A stretch of DNA of 64,000 bases from contig NW_024881539.1 of assembly GCF_019059575.1 (NCBI RefSeq), forward strand, positions 620,001-684,000, given 5' to 3'. A program made the position numbers and the translations under genes. The DNA is from Amphibalanus amphitrite. Taxonomy: Eukaryota > Arthropoda > Thecostraca > Balanomorpha > Balanidae. Under the pieces are notes generated by a model that was given only the letters and a program-made list of their open reading frames with translations, was not told the origin of the DNA and ran no database searches. Below, piece by piece: positions 12,508-24,449 of this stretch; the first letter of the stretch is position 1; every line of letters starts with the position of its first letter.

Positions 12508-13649
12508 ATATCAGTCGGGGAAACTGTGGTCAAATCTTCCATTTTTAGAAAGCCTTCCATTTTTGGAAGGATTTTCTATATATAGGTACGCACCTTCCAA
12601 AAATGGGTACGCTGACGACGTCATCGTACCCAAATATAGAAAATATTGCGCATATGTTGGAACTTACCGATTTCCGCCGAACATGAGGCAAATGCGACTA
12701 TCGCCCCTGGTCGCTTTCTATTCGCCATAGTGAAGTGTCCATAATCTAGCGTGGATGCCTAAATCCTAGCGTGGATGTATTTTAGGTAATTTTTCAAAGT
12801 AATGAGTCGTGGAAAATTGACAAAAATTTACCGACAAACGATGGTTTTATAAGACTTTATCAAACATTTTGTAAGCAAGAAGCATCAAAAACGAAAAGTA
12901 AATATCCTTAAAAGTACTTTAGTGACGGGCCATGCTTGTTCGATACCGCCGACTTTATTTACAGTGCGGAATTGTCTGGACAGAGTGCGGCGGTTTCGGG
13001 AGTGTAGTGGCGAGTAAAACTTGTATTTGTTGCCGTTTTCTGCATTTATTAGCATATTGTGTGGTTGATTTCAATTTTTTAAGGCTTTTGCCAAACATTT
13101 GGGTGGAGGTCTCGTCATTTTTCAATGTTTTTTCCGGAATATGGGACGAATTAAATAGGCGTTGCTGCGCCGTTTTTCGTGTTACTTTCATGAATCTTCA
13201 ATTTATATGAGGAATAGTAAGTTTAATTTAAACCATTTTTTGTCAGGGCTATAGCTGTGTTCCTCCTGGTTGGTTATTGACCAGCTGTTTTCTCTTCTGA
13301 ATTTCTGTGTGTCCTCTAGAAGTAGAAAAAGAGAGCAGTGCGCCAGGACACCATGCTATTATATCACTATGTACATTGACATAGCATGCCTGTATTACCA
13401 ACACTAGCACTGCTGCTTCTCCTTATATCAATGATCATAAATGGCAAAATCAACTATTAATGTTACACATTTAAAAAGGCCGTAACTTAAATCAAAGAAT
13501 GTGAATCACAGTTGGGAACACTGAGATTAGACCTTCCAATTTTGGAAGCCTTCCATTTTTGGAAAATGCATACCCATTTATGGAAGGTCCTTCCAAAAAT
13601 GGAAGGCTTCCAAAAATAGAAGATTTGACCACAGTTTCCCCCACTGATA
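12508..13649. mobile_element. Inverted-repeat element with CTTCCATTTTTGGAAG arms
   Basis: The left end (12508-12600) and right end (about 13540-13649) are inverted copies of TATCAGT-GGGGAAACTGTGG followed by TCAAATCTTC and runs of the self-complementary motif CTTCCATTTTTGGAAG. The centre has a 78-codon minus-strand and a 92-codon plus-strand open frame at 12932-13210. Neither is recognised. Confidence 0.55.
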
Positions 13650-14849
13650 ACCGCAGGTTGTTTGAAAAGACAAACACTATTCGTTAGAATTGTGTTTTTC
13701 TATTGAAAAACAACCGGAGCGGTCGTTGTCCGGGCTATGTTTTGCAAGTCTGGCAGCGAATTGGGGCAACTTGGTAGGGGCCTAGACGAAATGTACAATC
13801 TTCGTAAAAAGTTCAGTGTATGGGCTCTCGGAGGCGATCTACCTGATGGCACCGGTCGCTACTCGCTAAGAAGTCTTTTGCGCGTGGCGCGTGCGTTTGA
13901 ATTTTCGCCCATGTTAAGTCAATGGGGGTTTGGGGGTCTTTTTGCGCCATCGGGAATGGCGGAAAAACGAGCCAAGAAAGGGGTGGTTTTCATCCCAGCA
14001 TTTTATGGCAAACACGTTCCGGTACACGCCAGTGTGCGCCGTATACCCGTCAGAATCTCGGAACGTGTCTTTGCACGCGATTAAAGTTGGAATTTTGCTG
14101 TGTCCCATGTTAAGTCAATGGACGGCGATGTCGAGACTTTGCAGAGACATTTTCATTCGATCTTTGTGCAAAATTTTAGAGATAGATTTCGCCCAAACTC
14201 TTATATCTTGTAGAGGAAAGAGCATAGTACATGCCGTTATGTTTCGTTAAGCTGGCAAAACTCATTTTTTCTTATAAAGTTCATTTGAAAATTAAAATTT
14301 TTAACATGGAAAGTCAATGGGAGCGTCTTTGTTGCTTAATAACTTTTTACGTTGCAGATGTATCAAAGTGAAAAGTTAATAAAATATACAACTTTCGATG
14401 CTCTTTCCAACAATGTATAGAACGTCACCGCACGATGTGCCGTTTTTAAGAAAAGCTGTAAAAAAGCAGGGCTCGACTGTGACTTGAACCCAACCACATT
14501 AGAATATACGAACAGGTGAAGGGGACACCTCCCATGTGTGGACGCGACACCGATTATTGCTAATTATTAGCAGTCGGTCGCCGTGGGGGCGCCTTTACAA
14601 ACCTTATGTCTCTGCAACCGCTTGACCGATTCACTTGCGGTCTTTTGTGTGGGATGGTTTCTTCCTTTCCCAAACGTAGTGTGCTACTCTCGATGCGTAT
14701 GGGTGACCCCTAATGCACGTGCCACGTGCAAAACGAAGAGGTGTCCGTTCGGTAACAAGTCGAATAACTCTGTAGTTAGTTTGCCGATTGCACTGATACT
14801 TGGCATGGATGTAGGCACCCGCCGTGCAATGCATTTCCATGTGTCACGG

Positions 14850-15390
14850 TTGGGGTGCCGCTGCACGTGCGCACGGGCAGGGTGACGCTTCCAGATCTCG
14901 AGAACGGCTGGGCCGATTGTGATCAAATTTGGCACACCGTTAGGGATCGGCGAGTAGGGTGCCGTGCACAAGTCAGATGGGGCCCAGTTTGCACGTGCGC
15001 ACGTGCGGGCTGACGCTTCCATATCTCAAGAACGGCTGGACCGACTGTGCTCAAATTTGGCATACCACTAGAGACTGGTTAGTAGGGTGCCGTGCACAAG
15101 TCAGTAAGTATGTATTTTCATGTGCCACGGTTGGGGTACAACTGCACGTGCGCACGTGTAGGGGTCGTTTCCAGATCTTGGAAACGGCTGGGCCGAATGC
15201 GATTTAATTTGGTACACCGCTAGAGACCGGCGAATAGAGTGCCGTGCACAAGTCAGTTGGGACCCAGCTTGCACGTGCGCACGTGCAGGGTGCCGCTTCA
15301 AGATCTCGAAAACGGCCGGGCCGATTGCACCCAAATTTTGCACACCGCTCTAGACGGGCGAATAGGGTGCCGTGCACGTCAGTTTTTAGC
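14850..15390. repeat. Subrepeat array with GCACGTGCGCACGTGC palindromes, copy 1
   Basis: Units of about 128-152 bp carry GCACGTGCGCACG, a CAGATCTCGA-AACGGC-GGGCCGA block and GTGCCGTGCACAAGTCAG. CACGTG E-box palindromes occur in each unit. The same array is repeated at about 17150-17700 in the second duplicate. Confidence 0.8.
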
Positions 15391-16462
15391 ACACCCACTC
15401 CGGTCTGCACGTGCAAGGCTCATCCTCTCGTTTGGCGGGTGGTAACCGCAGGTTGTTTGAAAAGACAAACACTATTCGTTAGAATTGTGTTTTTCTATTG
15501 AAAAACAACCGGAGCGGTCGTTCTCCGGGCTATGTTTTGCAAGTCTGGCAGCGAATTGGGGCAACTTGATTGGGGCCTAGACGAAATGTACAATCTTCGT
15601 AAAAAGTTCAGTGTATGGGCTCCCGGAGGCGATCTACCTTATGGCACCGGTCGCTACTCGCTTAAAACCTCGTGGCACGTGGCACGTGCCATTCCATTTT
15701 TCCCATGTTAAGTCAATGGGGGTTTGGGGCACTTTTTGCGCCATCGGGAATGGCGGAAAAACGAGCCAAGAAAGGGGTGGTTTTCTTCCCAGCATTTTAT
15801 GGCAAACACGTTCCGGTACACGCTAGTGTGCGCCGTATACCCCTCAGAATCTCGGAACGTGTCTTTGCATGAGGTCAAAGTTGGAATTTTGCTGTGTCCC
15901 ATGTTAAGTCAATGGACGGCGATGTCGAGACTTTGCAGAGACATTTTCATTCGATCTTTGTACAAAATTTTAGAGATAGATTTCGCCCAAACTCTTATAT
16001 CTTGTAGAGGAAAGAGCATAGTACATGCCGTTATGCTTCGTTAAGCTGGCAAAACTCATTTTTTCTTTTAAAGTTAATTTGAAATTTAAAATTTTTAACA
16101 TGGAAAGTCAATGGGAGCGTCTTTATTCCTCTATAACTTTTATCTTTAGTAAGATATATAGGTGAAAAGTTAATATAATATACAACTTTTGATGCTCTTT
16201 CCACTGATGCATTGGACGTCACTGCACGATGTGCCGTTTTTAAGAAAAGCTGTAAAAAATCAGGGCTCGACTGTGACTTGAACCCAACCACATTAGAGTA
16301 TACGAACAGGTGACGGGGATACCTCCCGTGTGCGGATGCGACACTGATTATTGCTAAATATTAGCATTCGGCCGCCTTGGGGGCGCCTTGCAAAGCTTCT
16401 ATCTCCACAACTACTTGACCAATTCACTCGCGGTCTTTTGTGTGGGATAGCTTCTTCCTTTC

Positions 16463-16982
16463 TAAAGGCCGCCGTCCACTGCGACGGAATTCCGTCCGGA
16501 GTCCGTCCGGAATGTCGCCGCACGCTGGCCGCATCCGGTCCGGATGCGGTCCGGATGCGGTCCGGATGCGGAGAGCTAATAAATGTTTCCTATCACTTAT
16601 TACCAAATAAAATATTGCAAGTAACCAGCAGCGAATACTCTTGCCATTCTAAGGAAATAATTTTTACTTTCTTCATGATGATCGAGTTCCAATTCTTCGT
16701 ACAATTCACAATGTTTGCCTCCGATACGGCCCCAAACCACGTCTGTTCCGGACGTTCCGGTTGCGGAAAAGTTCAACGCGTCGAACATCACTCTTCCGTC
16801 TCCGTAGCAACCGCATCCGAAACGCATGCGGAGAGCTGACGGAAAATCAACAGCTGATTGCCGTTCGGATGCGGTCCGGACGGAGCGCACACGATTTCCG
16901 TACGGACCGGATGCGCCCATAGGGTTCTGTGTTAAATTCCGTACGGACCGCACGCGTTCCGCACAGTGGACGGCGGCCTTTA
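16463..16982. mobile_element. MITE with TAAAGGCCGCCGTCCACTG terminal inverted repeats
   Basis: The element starts TAAAGGCCGCCGTCCACTG and ends with the inverse CAGTGGACGGCGGCCTTTA. It interrupts the second 1.8-kb duplicate. The first duplicate carries the uninterrupted site near 14660-14680 (TTCCTTTCCC-AAACGTAGTG), so the insertion is dated after the duplication. Subterminal CCGGATGCGGT repeats lie inside the left end. A TA duplication fits both edges. Confidence 0.8.
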
Positions 16983-17502
16983 CACGTAGTGTGCTATTCT
17001 CGATGCGTATGGGTGACCACTAATGCACGTGCCACGTGCAAAACGATGAGAAGTCAGTTCAGTAACAAGTCTAATAACTCTGTAGTTAGTTTGCCGATTG
17101 CGCTGGTACTTTGCATGGATGTTGGCACGCACCCGGCAATGCATTTCCATGTGTCACGGTTGGGGTGCCGCTGCACGTGCGCACGGGCAGGGTGACGCTT
17201 CCAGATCTCGAGAACGGCTGGGCCGATTGTGATCAAACTTGGCACACCGCTAGAGGCTGGTTAGTAGGGTGCCGTGCACAAGTCAGATGGGACCCGTTAT
17301 GCACGTGCGCACGTGCAGGCTGACGCTTCCAGATCTCAAGAACGGCTGGGCCGACTGTGCTCAAAATTGGCATACCGCTAGAGACTGGTTAGTAGTGTGC
17401 CGTGCACAAGTCAGTTAGTATGTATTTTCATGTGCCACGGTTGGGGTGCAGCTGCACGTGCGCACGGGTAGGGGTCGTTTCCCGATCTTGGAAACGGCTG
17501 GG

Positions 17503-18186
17503 CCGATTCAGATTAAATTTGGTACATCGCTAGGAACCGGCGAATAGAGTGCCGTACACAAGTCAATTGGGACCCAGGTTGCACGTGCGCACGTGCAGGG
17601 TGTCACTTCCAGATCTCGAAAACGGCCGGGTCGATTGCACTCAAATTTGGCAAACCGCTAGAGACCGGTTAGTAGAGTGCAGTGCACGTCAGTTCGTGAC
17701 ACACCCGCTCCGGGCTGCACGTGCAAGGCTCATCCTCTCGTTTGGCGGCGGGCGTTTTTGCGGCGTTACAGAGGTGCTTGCTCAAACAACCTGCGGTCCC
17801 GCGATGCGGAGCCCAGCATCGCAGATGCTGGTAACCGCAGGTTGTTTGAAAAGACCGATTCAGATTAAATTTGGTACATCGCTAGGAACCGGCGAATAGA
17901 GTGCCGTACACAAGTCAATTGGGACCCAGGTTGCACGTGCGCACGTGCAGGGTGTCACTTCCAGATCTCGAAAACGGCCGGGTCGATTGCACTCAAATTT
18001 GGCAAACCGCTAGAGACCGGTTAGTAGAGTGCAGTGCACGTCAGTTCGTGACACACCCGCTCCGGGCTGCACGTGCAAGGCTCATCCTCTCGTTTGGCGG
18101 CGGGCGTTTTTGCGGCGTTACAGAGGTGCTTGCTCAAACAACCTGCGGTCCCGCGATGCGGAGCCCAGCATCGCAGATGCTGGTAT
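17503..18186. repeat. Near-exact 352-bp-offset tandem duplication
   Basis: Bases 17503-17834 recur at 17855-18186 with no difference I can see, making this the youngest duplication in the array. Each copy ends in a GCGATGC-GGAGCCCA-GCATCGC hairpin. At the first copy, CAAACAACCTGCGG and CCGCAGGTTGTTTG form a longer stem around it. Confidence 0.85.
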
Positions 18187-18339
18187 CAATATACGAAATT
18201 GACCTGCCGTTTGAGAAAGGCACTAAAAGTTGATACATGCTGCTGAGAATGATTATATAAATTCATTGCATTTTTATAAGATTCATTGCAAGCATTTTAG
18301 CAGTGTTCTACTTTGTCTGGTACCAAAGATATTGCATGC

Positions 18340-18627
18340 AGATAAAGGTTATGATGGAAAAAGACAAATTGAAATAGGATCTATTTTGACACCAGCAACC
18401 AGGAGGTATATGTAATAGAACACTAAGCTACCTACTAATTATGAATTGTTACAAGTATTGATCATCCTACGTGGTGTTACAGATGCCCAGTGCAATCATG
18501 CTTCTGGTGCGGAGTTGTCAGGATGGAGTCCGAGGAATCAAAGAAGGCAGAGGACCTGCGTATGAAGGAACCAGCCCTGCGGATGAAGTTCTGAGGTGCA
18601 TACAGAGGGATCCCACTGAAAGACCAG
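18340..18627 (+). pseudogene. Protein-kinase-like exon remnants
   Basis: Two splice-flanked stretches can be read. The first (about 18340-18403, acceptor GCATGCAG, donor GTATAT) encodes YDGKRQIEIGSILTPATRRY, reminiscent of a kinase activation loop leading to its APE region. The second (18483-18627, acceptor GTTACAG, donor GTAGGA) encodes DEVLRCIQRDPTERP, which resembles the C-lobe helix before the invariant Arg of kinases. The two do not join in the kinase-like frame, and no N-lobe or HRD/DFG sequence is visible nearby. I therefore read this as a decayed or partial gene. The kinase identity is a weak inference from short motifs. Confidence 0.3.
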
Positions 18628-18699
18628 GTAGGAGTTGGTGAACAGCTTGTGCACTGCAGTATATCATCCAGAAGTACCTAACTGATAGCCTTTCTTGCA

Positions 18700-20060
18700 A
18701 AATGTTTTTTTTAACTCATCACCCGTCTAAAGCTACTTATTATTGATATAATATCTTCATTTCATCAGGTAAATAATTGTTTACTCTAATTTTTGATTCA
18801 CACTGACTGAAGTGAACACTATTTTAGAATATTCACTCAGCTTTTTAGCAACTAAATACGGGCAAGTTTTTTGTTGTTTTTTAAAATAAATTTTCACTTT
18901 CTAGAATATTTGTATAGGTAACTGCAATAAAAGTGCATTTCAAAATTGCAAATGCTTTGTGTAAAGTTCATGGGTCTTGATGATGTCACTGTATCCAGTT
19001 CATCATATCAGATTTCAACTGTGCTTAAACTGCAATGTTTTGCTAATTGCTTCAGTATATAATGTCCTTTTATCCATGCATGTTAAACATACGGGTATCT
19101 CATTATGACTTGCCAAGATATTTCCCCACTGTCATATGCCATTTTTCATTTATTCACAGGTGCAATGCTGCATTGATAAGATCCAGATTCAAGAGCATGG
19201 ATGCTACCAGATCCTGTGATTTGAAGTTACCAGTGTCACTGCTGCTACAAATGACATCAGCAACACTTCCTTTGGTGAAAGTTTAGAGGAGCAAACAGTT
19301 GATGCTCTGTGTAGTCAAGCAGTGGAGTTTTGCCACAATCATGAAGCTGATTAAGGTGTCAATTTTTTGCTCTGGCTTCTGGGACACCTTGGATCTACAT
19401 TGCAACCTATGCTAGTGTTCAACATTTCGTGTCATAGTATCACTGATGCAAAGCGTGTTGCATCATACACAAATGAGAGCTAACAAATTGTCAGATATTT
19501 TCTAGTGATGAGAACTGAATGCCTTAAGCAATTGTTGAAGGTGATAAATGGTGAATGGTAGGGCTCAGCCACTCAGCTCCTTCCTTCAAAAGCTATCAAT
19601 CAGCTCTAGAAGAGTAGTCATAGCAATGCTTCATATGTGAAGGCTACTTGCCTGAACAGAACATTGTGGATTTGTTAATTAAGTACCTCTTTATTACAAG
19701 TTTGTGCCCATTACAAGCCAAGCTTAGTTTACTTAGTTTGTTGTAAGTTTTCCAGCCAGCCTTCACACTTGTGTCGCTGAATATTAAACTTTAACTGATA
19801 GACCGACAGATATTGTCCCTCATCAGATTTTAATCAGTCAGTCGTGTTGGTAGAAGGTACATCTGTCTTAAAAGTACCGCGGAAAGTGACGGTGGATCCA
19901 TCAAGCCTGACCGAGGATGTCATATAGAGCCACGCAGAAATGGCCGGTGATTCGTTGCCCATCATTACAGAATGAACGCATGCCGGATGAAGGGTTAAGT
20001 CAATAGTCTACAAACTACAGGGATGTGGTTGACTTATCTGACAGTGACGAGCGCTAGAGG
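18700..20060. other. AT-rich stretch without recognisable genes
   Basis: I see no open frame above about 80 codons with family resemblance, no repeat with a clear boundary and no splice-consistent exon chain. An acceptor-like TATTCACAG at about 19152-19160 precedes a short open frame, but nothing joins to it. Confidence 0.5.
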
Positions 20061-20360
20061 TCAACTTAAAGGGACCCTCCCACCTTCAAAAAAGTTAATG
20101 AATTGGCATAAAAGTGATGTAGCGTGAATCACAAAGAGCGAAAATGAACATCTACCAAATTTTACCGGAAAATATTCACCCGTTTTCGAGATATAAGACT
20201 TTTATTTTTGTTTACTTTTTGGGAACTCCGCTGTTTCTGTGACGTCACATAAAGGTTTTCTTTACGTCGGCATTTGGAAGCAATAGTTTGGTATCAAAGT
20301 GCGACAAATATTGCGCGAATGATGCGTTTATCTTATCAAGGTCAATATATGATGACCAAT

Positions 20361-20625
20361 AAAGGATTCCAGGACAATTCTTCTTATGGCATTTCTTCGT
20401 ATCGCAATTCTTCGTCTGCAAATCTTCGTCAGGGCATTTATTCGTATCGCATTACTTTGTCTCGCATCAGGGTATATGAAAATCGGCTCGCATTTCTTCT
20501 TCAACGCAAATATATGCAAGAGTAAGCATTGAGGGACAAATAAATGCACCGACGAAGATTTGTAGACGAAGAAATGCGGACGAAAAATTGTGCTACGAAG
20601 AAATGTCATGCGAGAATTCGTTCGG
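20361..20625. repeat. Inverted repeat of ATTTCTTCGT-type units
   Basis: The left side has repeated ATTCTTCGTCTGCAAATCTTC-like units; the right side (about 20550-20625) has the complement, for example GACGAAGATTTGTAGACG and CTACGAAGAAATG. It can fold into a long imperfect hairpin. Confidence 0.6.
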
Positions 20626-21503
20626 GTACCATGACATTTATGTGATTTCAAAGTCAAGGTTCGCAGCTGATCTGCTAAATCAAGCCAAGAATCCAAACTA
20701 TCAAAAAACTATAAATATTAGTTTGTCTGTCACAGAGGTCTCAAGCAATATAAGGTTGACATATGTTGAATCAAAAATCTACTGCCACAGCTCACATCTC
20801 CTGCCTTAGTTTATCATTGTTGTTTTAAATTGCTTTCAAGAGAAACAGAAGGCGCCAGTATCTGATATCACTTCAGATGATTGTTTCAAGATCTGAGTTC
20901 AAATGGAAATAAAAGCAAGATCAAGATGAAACAGGGATTATTGCTGTTAAAGTAGTTTGGCCATGATACAACAAGCACATAAATCATTAGCCAAATCAAA
21001 AACTGGTTGGTTTGTCAAGATGTTTGTTGTCTGTCGTCAGTTGAGCTGCTATGAACACTGAACGCTCTCACTCTTACTTTAAAGAGAGCAGTTTAAGTTG
21101 AATGGTAGTGAGCTGTAATTAGACAAAGCAGCTATTCAGTGCTCACATCAAGCCAGGCTAGGAAATGGCATCAACTGTGGTGGGAGGAAGCAGGCTCGGC
21201 AGCCCTATGTTGTAAACTTCTGTTGTGTCTTGTGTTTGATCAACTGATGTTTTCTGCAGTGATAGTAGCAGGTAACTGCATGCTTGTCAAATTATGTGAA
21301 TAAACGAATTCATAACATTGCATTTTTCTCTCCATGCAAGGAACAAGTAAGATGTTGTAGAAAATGTATTAGAGGGCTGCATTGCTGATTTTGCACTTTA
21401 TCAGAGCTTTATTTAGAATTGCTTTCCTGAAAGCTACACACAGGCCACAGCACTGAAATTCACAATGTCATAGCTTTTGGCAGAAAAAAAAGAAAAGACT
21501 TAC

Positions 21504-21583
21504 CTAGGTAAAATTGGCTGAAAGTATGGCAGAGCAGGTCTTGATGCGTATGCCCATCCGTGTGCTTGCCGAAGCCGAACTGA
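21504..21583 (-). other. Isolated splice-flanked 80-bp segment (possible exon)
   Basis: On the minus strand the acceptor AATGTGTTGCAG and donor GTAAGT bracket an 80-nt stretch open in two frames. One frame encodes LRQAHGWAYASRPALPYFQP. I recognise no family and find no partner exons. Confidence 0.2.
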
Positions 21584-23231
21584 CTGCAACACATTAACTC
21601 TGACCCACCATGGTGGCTGGCATATCCTGAACTTTCACCACCCTAAACAAGACAACTTTCAGCCCTCAGCATTGTATTAAAATAAAACACTGTACATGAC
21701 ACTCAAAATTTGTTTCAGTGCCATCCACAGACAACATCAGTCGCCATTCACCTTCACCAGGCCAGTAAAAACAGAATAGATAATAGCTTCAAACCCATGT
21801 AGTCAGAGTTACTAGGTCTGCACCTCAAAACAAAATCCAGGTGACATTCACCACGCCAGTAAAAAACAGGTACTTAGGTAACGTAACAGCTTCAAATCTG
21901 GTAACATGTTGGTCGGACTTTACACTACCATATTTACATGGAATAATATGATACCAAACAATAGTGCAACCATTCTGGACAACAAAAGTGTATGACAAAA
22001 TTAATTTAGAATACTTTGGCAGCATGATTTATGAGCACAGGCAGATGTTACCTACCAGCCTTCTCAATGCTCGTAAAACCAACATTGTAGTTTTGATTTT
22101 ACCTTACATGATAACACACTTGGCTGCAATGACACATTTAATTTAATACTGTGAAAAGACCAGTTATAACCACTTCACAAGCACAATTGCACCTCATGCC
22201 GACATCCTTTTCCAAAGACAGTCAGCAGCGTCTTTCGTCAAAACTGGAAGATCAATCCCCTTTCAACTGTTAACATCAAAAATATTTCTCCATGGTGTGA
22301 TCTCCATATGAAAGCCTTGCAGGAAAAGAATTAATGTCAATTGTCAGCTCTTCAAATTTCTTTGGACTTTAACTTGCAGTACCATATCCAGTTTGCTTTG
22401 ATATTTTGTTTTTTATTCCATGTTTAAGTTCAACACCAAGCTCCAGATATAGCAGGCAGCTTGATCATCTTCGGCCTTGGTATAATATATATGGCCTTGG
22501 GTATAATATCAGTCCAAGTTCCAGTGGTGGGTATCTTCTAATATTCAAATTAAAATGAAAAGCAACAGGCTTTCTCAGCGCCCACGGTCATAGAATACTA
22601 TCAGCGCCGACGACGGATTTCACGTTGATAAAGAAGGGAGCTCAAGGTCAGCAAATTTCGGGTTCAAGGAATGGCGGGCGTTGAAATGACTGCTGACGTC
22701 ATCAAAAAACCGCTAATGGTTAAGAGATAGGGACTAAGCTGGTCCCACCCTGCAAGTAAAGGGAAGAAATTTCTTGAACACCATAAAGCTGCGGGGTTTG
22801 CGACCAGGATAAATGGTGGTTTCTGAGCCTGGCCGCAAACTTGGCTATCTCAACTCAAAACTAATGTTAAGGTGGGATGGTCCCTTTAAGTCCGTAGGTA
22901 TGCGTTCTTGTCATGGAATGTGTGCTGTAAATCGATTGTTTCATGCGTGTGAATATATGTCTGAATGTAATAGGGTTTTTAATTTCAACTGTGTAAGTTA
23001 AAATATGTGATAACATCGTATCTTTCGTACTCCGTAGCTTTTGGTGACCATTCGATCAGCTCCCTTTCCTTCCGCTCAATGACGATGTAGTAGTTTGCCT
23101 TTCACACGCGTCATTGTCTTCCTAGTATCGAAATCAACTGTAGCTACTCATTTTAGCAAAATGATGAACCTGAAAAAGACATGAAACGCAGTTTCCGTTC
23201 GCGGCGCGTCGGCCGCCGTCGCCGCCCGCAG

Positions 23232-24015
23232 CAGCGTTACCGCTGGCGTCTTGCTGGTTTCCCCAGATTCTCACGAAAATTTCCCTATTTTGAAAATCAT
23301 TTCCCTAGATGCGGCTATTTTCCTGGAATTTGACGTACTTTCGTCATTTTAACCATTCGTGTTATAGTCGCTGCGTAGTAAACAGCAATTTACTACATTC
23401 TGCTACGTTAACGTAAGAGATTGTAATGAAATTGCTGGCATACCTATAGCAAATTACTGTATGTGGTATAATATAAGTGCGTGGTATATCGCAAATTGTG
23501 GTGAGTTGCGGGAAGCGGGAAACTATACCGTATTCTATAGATGACTTTGTACCGTATAGGTAGTGCTGGCGATAAGAGACGAGTCGATGCATTATTTCCC
23601 ACGCCGTCAGTTTGACCGTAAAGAAGTGAAATGCGCTAGAAATTGTAAAAATCGCGCCAAAACAAAAACTTTGATGTAAAAAAAATTAGCCGCACCCGAT
23701 ATGGTACAATACAAAGCATGGAAGCAGTTTGTTTTGAAATAATAGCAAGAATCATATATGCATGTATAATTATGTAATTCTCCCTATGTATTTCAAACGA
23801 GAGTATCAAACCTGAATTTTGTGAAAAATGTTCTCATATTTATTTCATATGACATGCGGAAGAATAACTCATGTGAACAATGATTTCGATTGTTGAAAAA
23901 ACAACAATTTTTCGGGTTTGTGGCATTTCCCTAGATTTCGTGGCAAATCCATATATCCCTAGATCTTCGCTGATTTCCATAGAAAAGGGAAATTTCCCTA
24001 GCAGCGGTAACCCTG
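23232..24015. mobile_element. hAT-type MITE with 8-bp target-site duplication
   Basis: The direct repeat GCCCGCAG flanks the element at 23224-23231 and 24016-24023. Termini are CAGCGTTACCGCTG and the inverse CAGCGGTAACCCTG. Inside both ends are TTTCCCTAGA-type subterminal repeats. An 8-bp duplication with CAG-N-G ends is the hAT signature. The 784-bp body has no transposase. Confidence 0.85.
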
Positions 24016-24207
24016 GCCCGCAGTGTTATCCCCGGCCCGGCCGGCGCGTTGTGTCCAAAGCATACCGTGCTGCCACCTGGCGAGACTTTTCGGAACTCTT
24101 AGCGCGAACATCCATTTCGGATAACAACTCCAGCCGTTTATTGTGGCACAGGCCGTTTGACCTGTTCACGTATGCTCACACATTTTCTCCATATAAGCCA
24201 ATATCAA

Positions 24208-24230
24208 TTAACCCGCGTCTTGCTGGGGGG
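24208..24230. mobile_element. Left tip of an AGGTCA-family TTAA element, split by a hAT insertion
   Basis: TTAA-CCCGCGTCTTGCTGGGGGG stops at the hAT element. The hairpin partner TTGACACCCCTC resumes at 28555, as expected if the hAT element entered the terminal G/C hairpin of this copy. Confidence 0.55.
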
Positions 24231-24449
24231 CAGTGGCGTATCCAAGGGGGGATCCTGGGGGTCCTAGGATCCCCCCTGGAGCCTAGAAAAAAGTTTTTTT
24301 TTATAACACGGAAAAAATTGAAATGACTTCAAGGGCCCTTTTGACCACTTTCCATTTTATTCGCTAAAAGAAAAAGTATTGTAGAACTCTTTTAGGGACC
24401 CTTTGAGGATTATTAGAGGACACATTTAGGCCAATGATGGACCTTGTGA

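Larger units (their letters stand above)
13648..18186. repeat. Large tandem duplication, unit about 1.8 kb, with diverged copies
   Basis: The sequence TAACCGCAGGTTGTTTGAAAAG starts at 13648, 15443 and 17832. The roughly 1.8 kb following the first start repeats after the second, including the TTCAGTGTATGGGCTC, GGGAATGGCGG and CATGTTAAGTCAATGG blocks. The third start is followed by only 22 bp of the unit. The second copy is lengthened by an inserted element (16463-16982). Open frames of 60-130 codons repeat between copies with stops and shifts, and none resembles a known protein. Confidence 0.85.
20066..22889. mobile_element. TTAA-flanked MITE, AGGGACCCTCCCACC family, copy split by about 2.5 kb
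   Basis: The left end TTAA-AGGGACCCTCCCACC (20066) and right end GGTGGGATGGTCCCT-TTAA (22889) match the 51818 copy. Alignment holds to about 20317 and resumes at about 22810. The intervening ~2.5 kb is either a later insertion or the interior of a longer family member. It contains an inverted repeat (20361-20625) and a splice-flanked segment (21504-21583), but no transposase I can identify. Confidence 0.6.
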
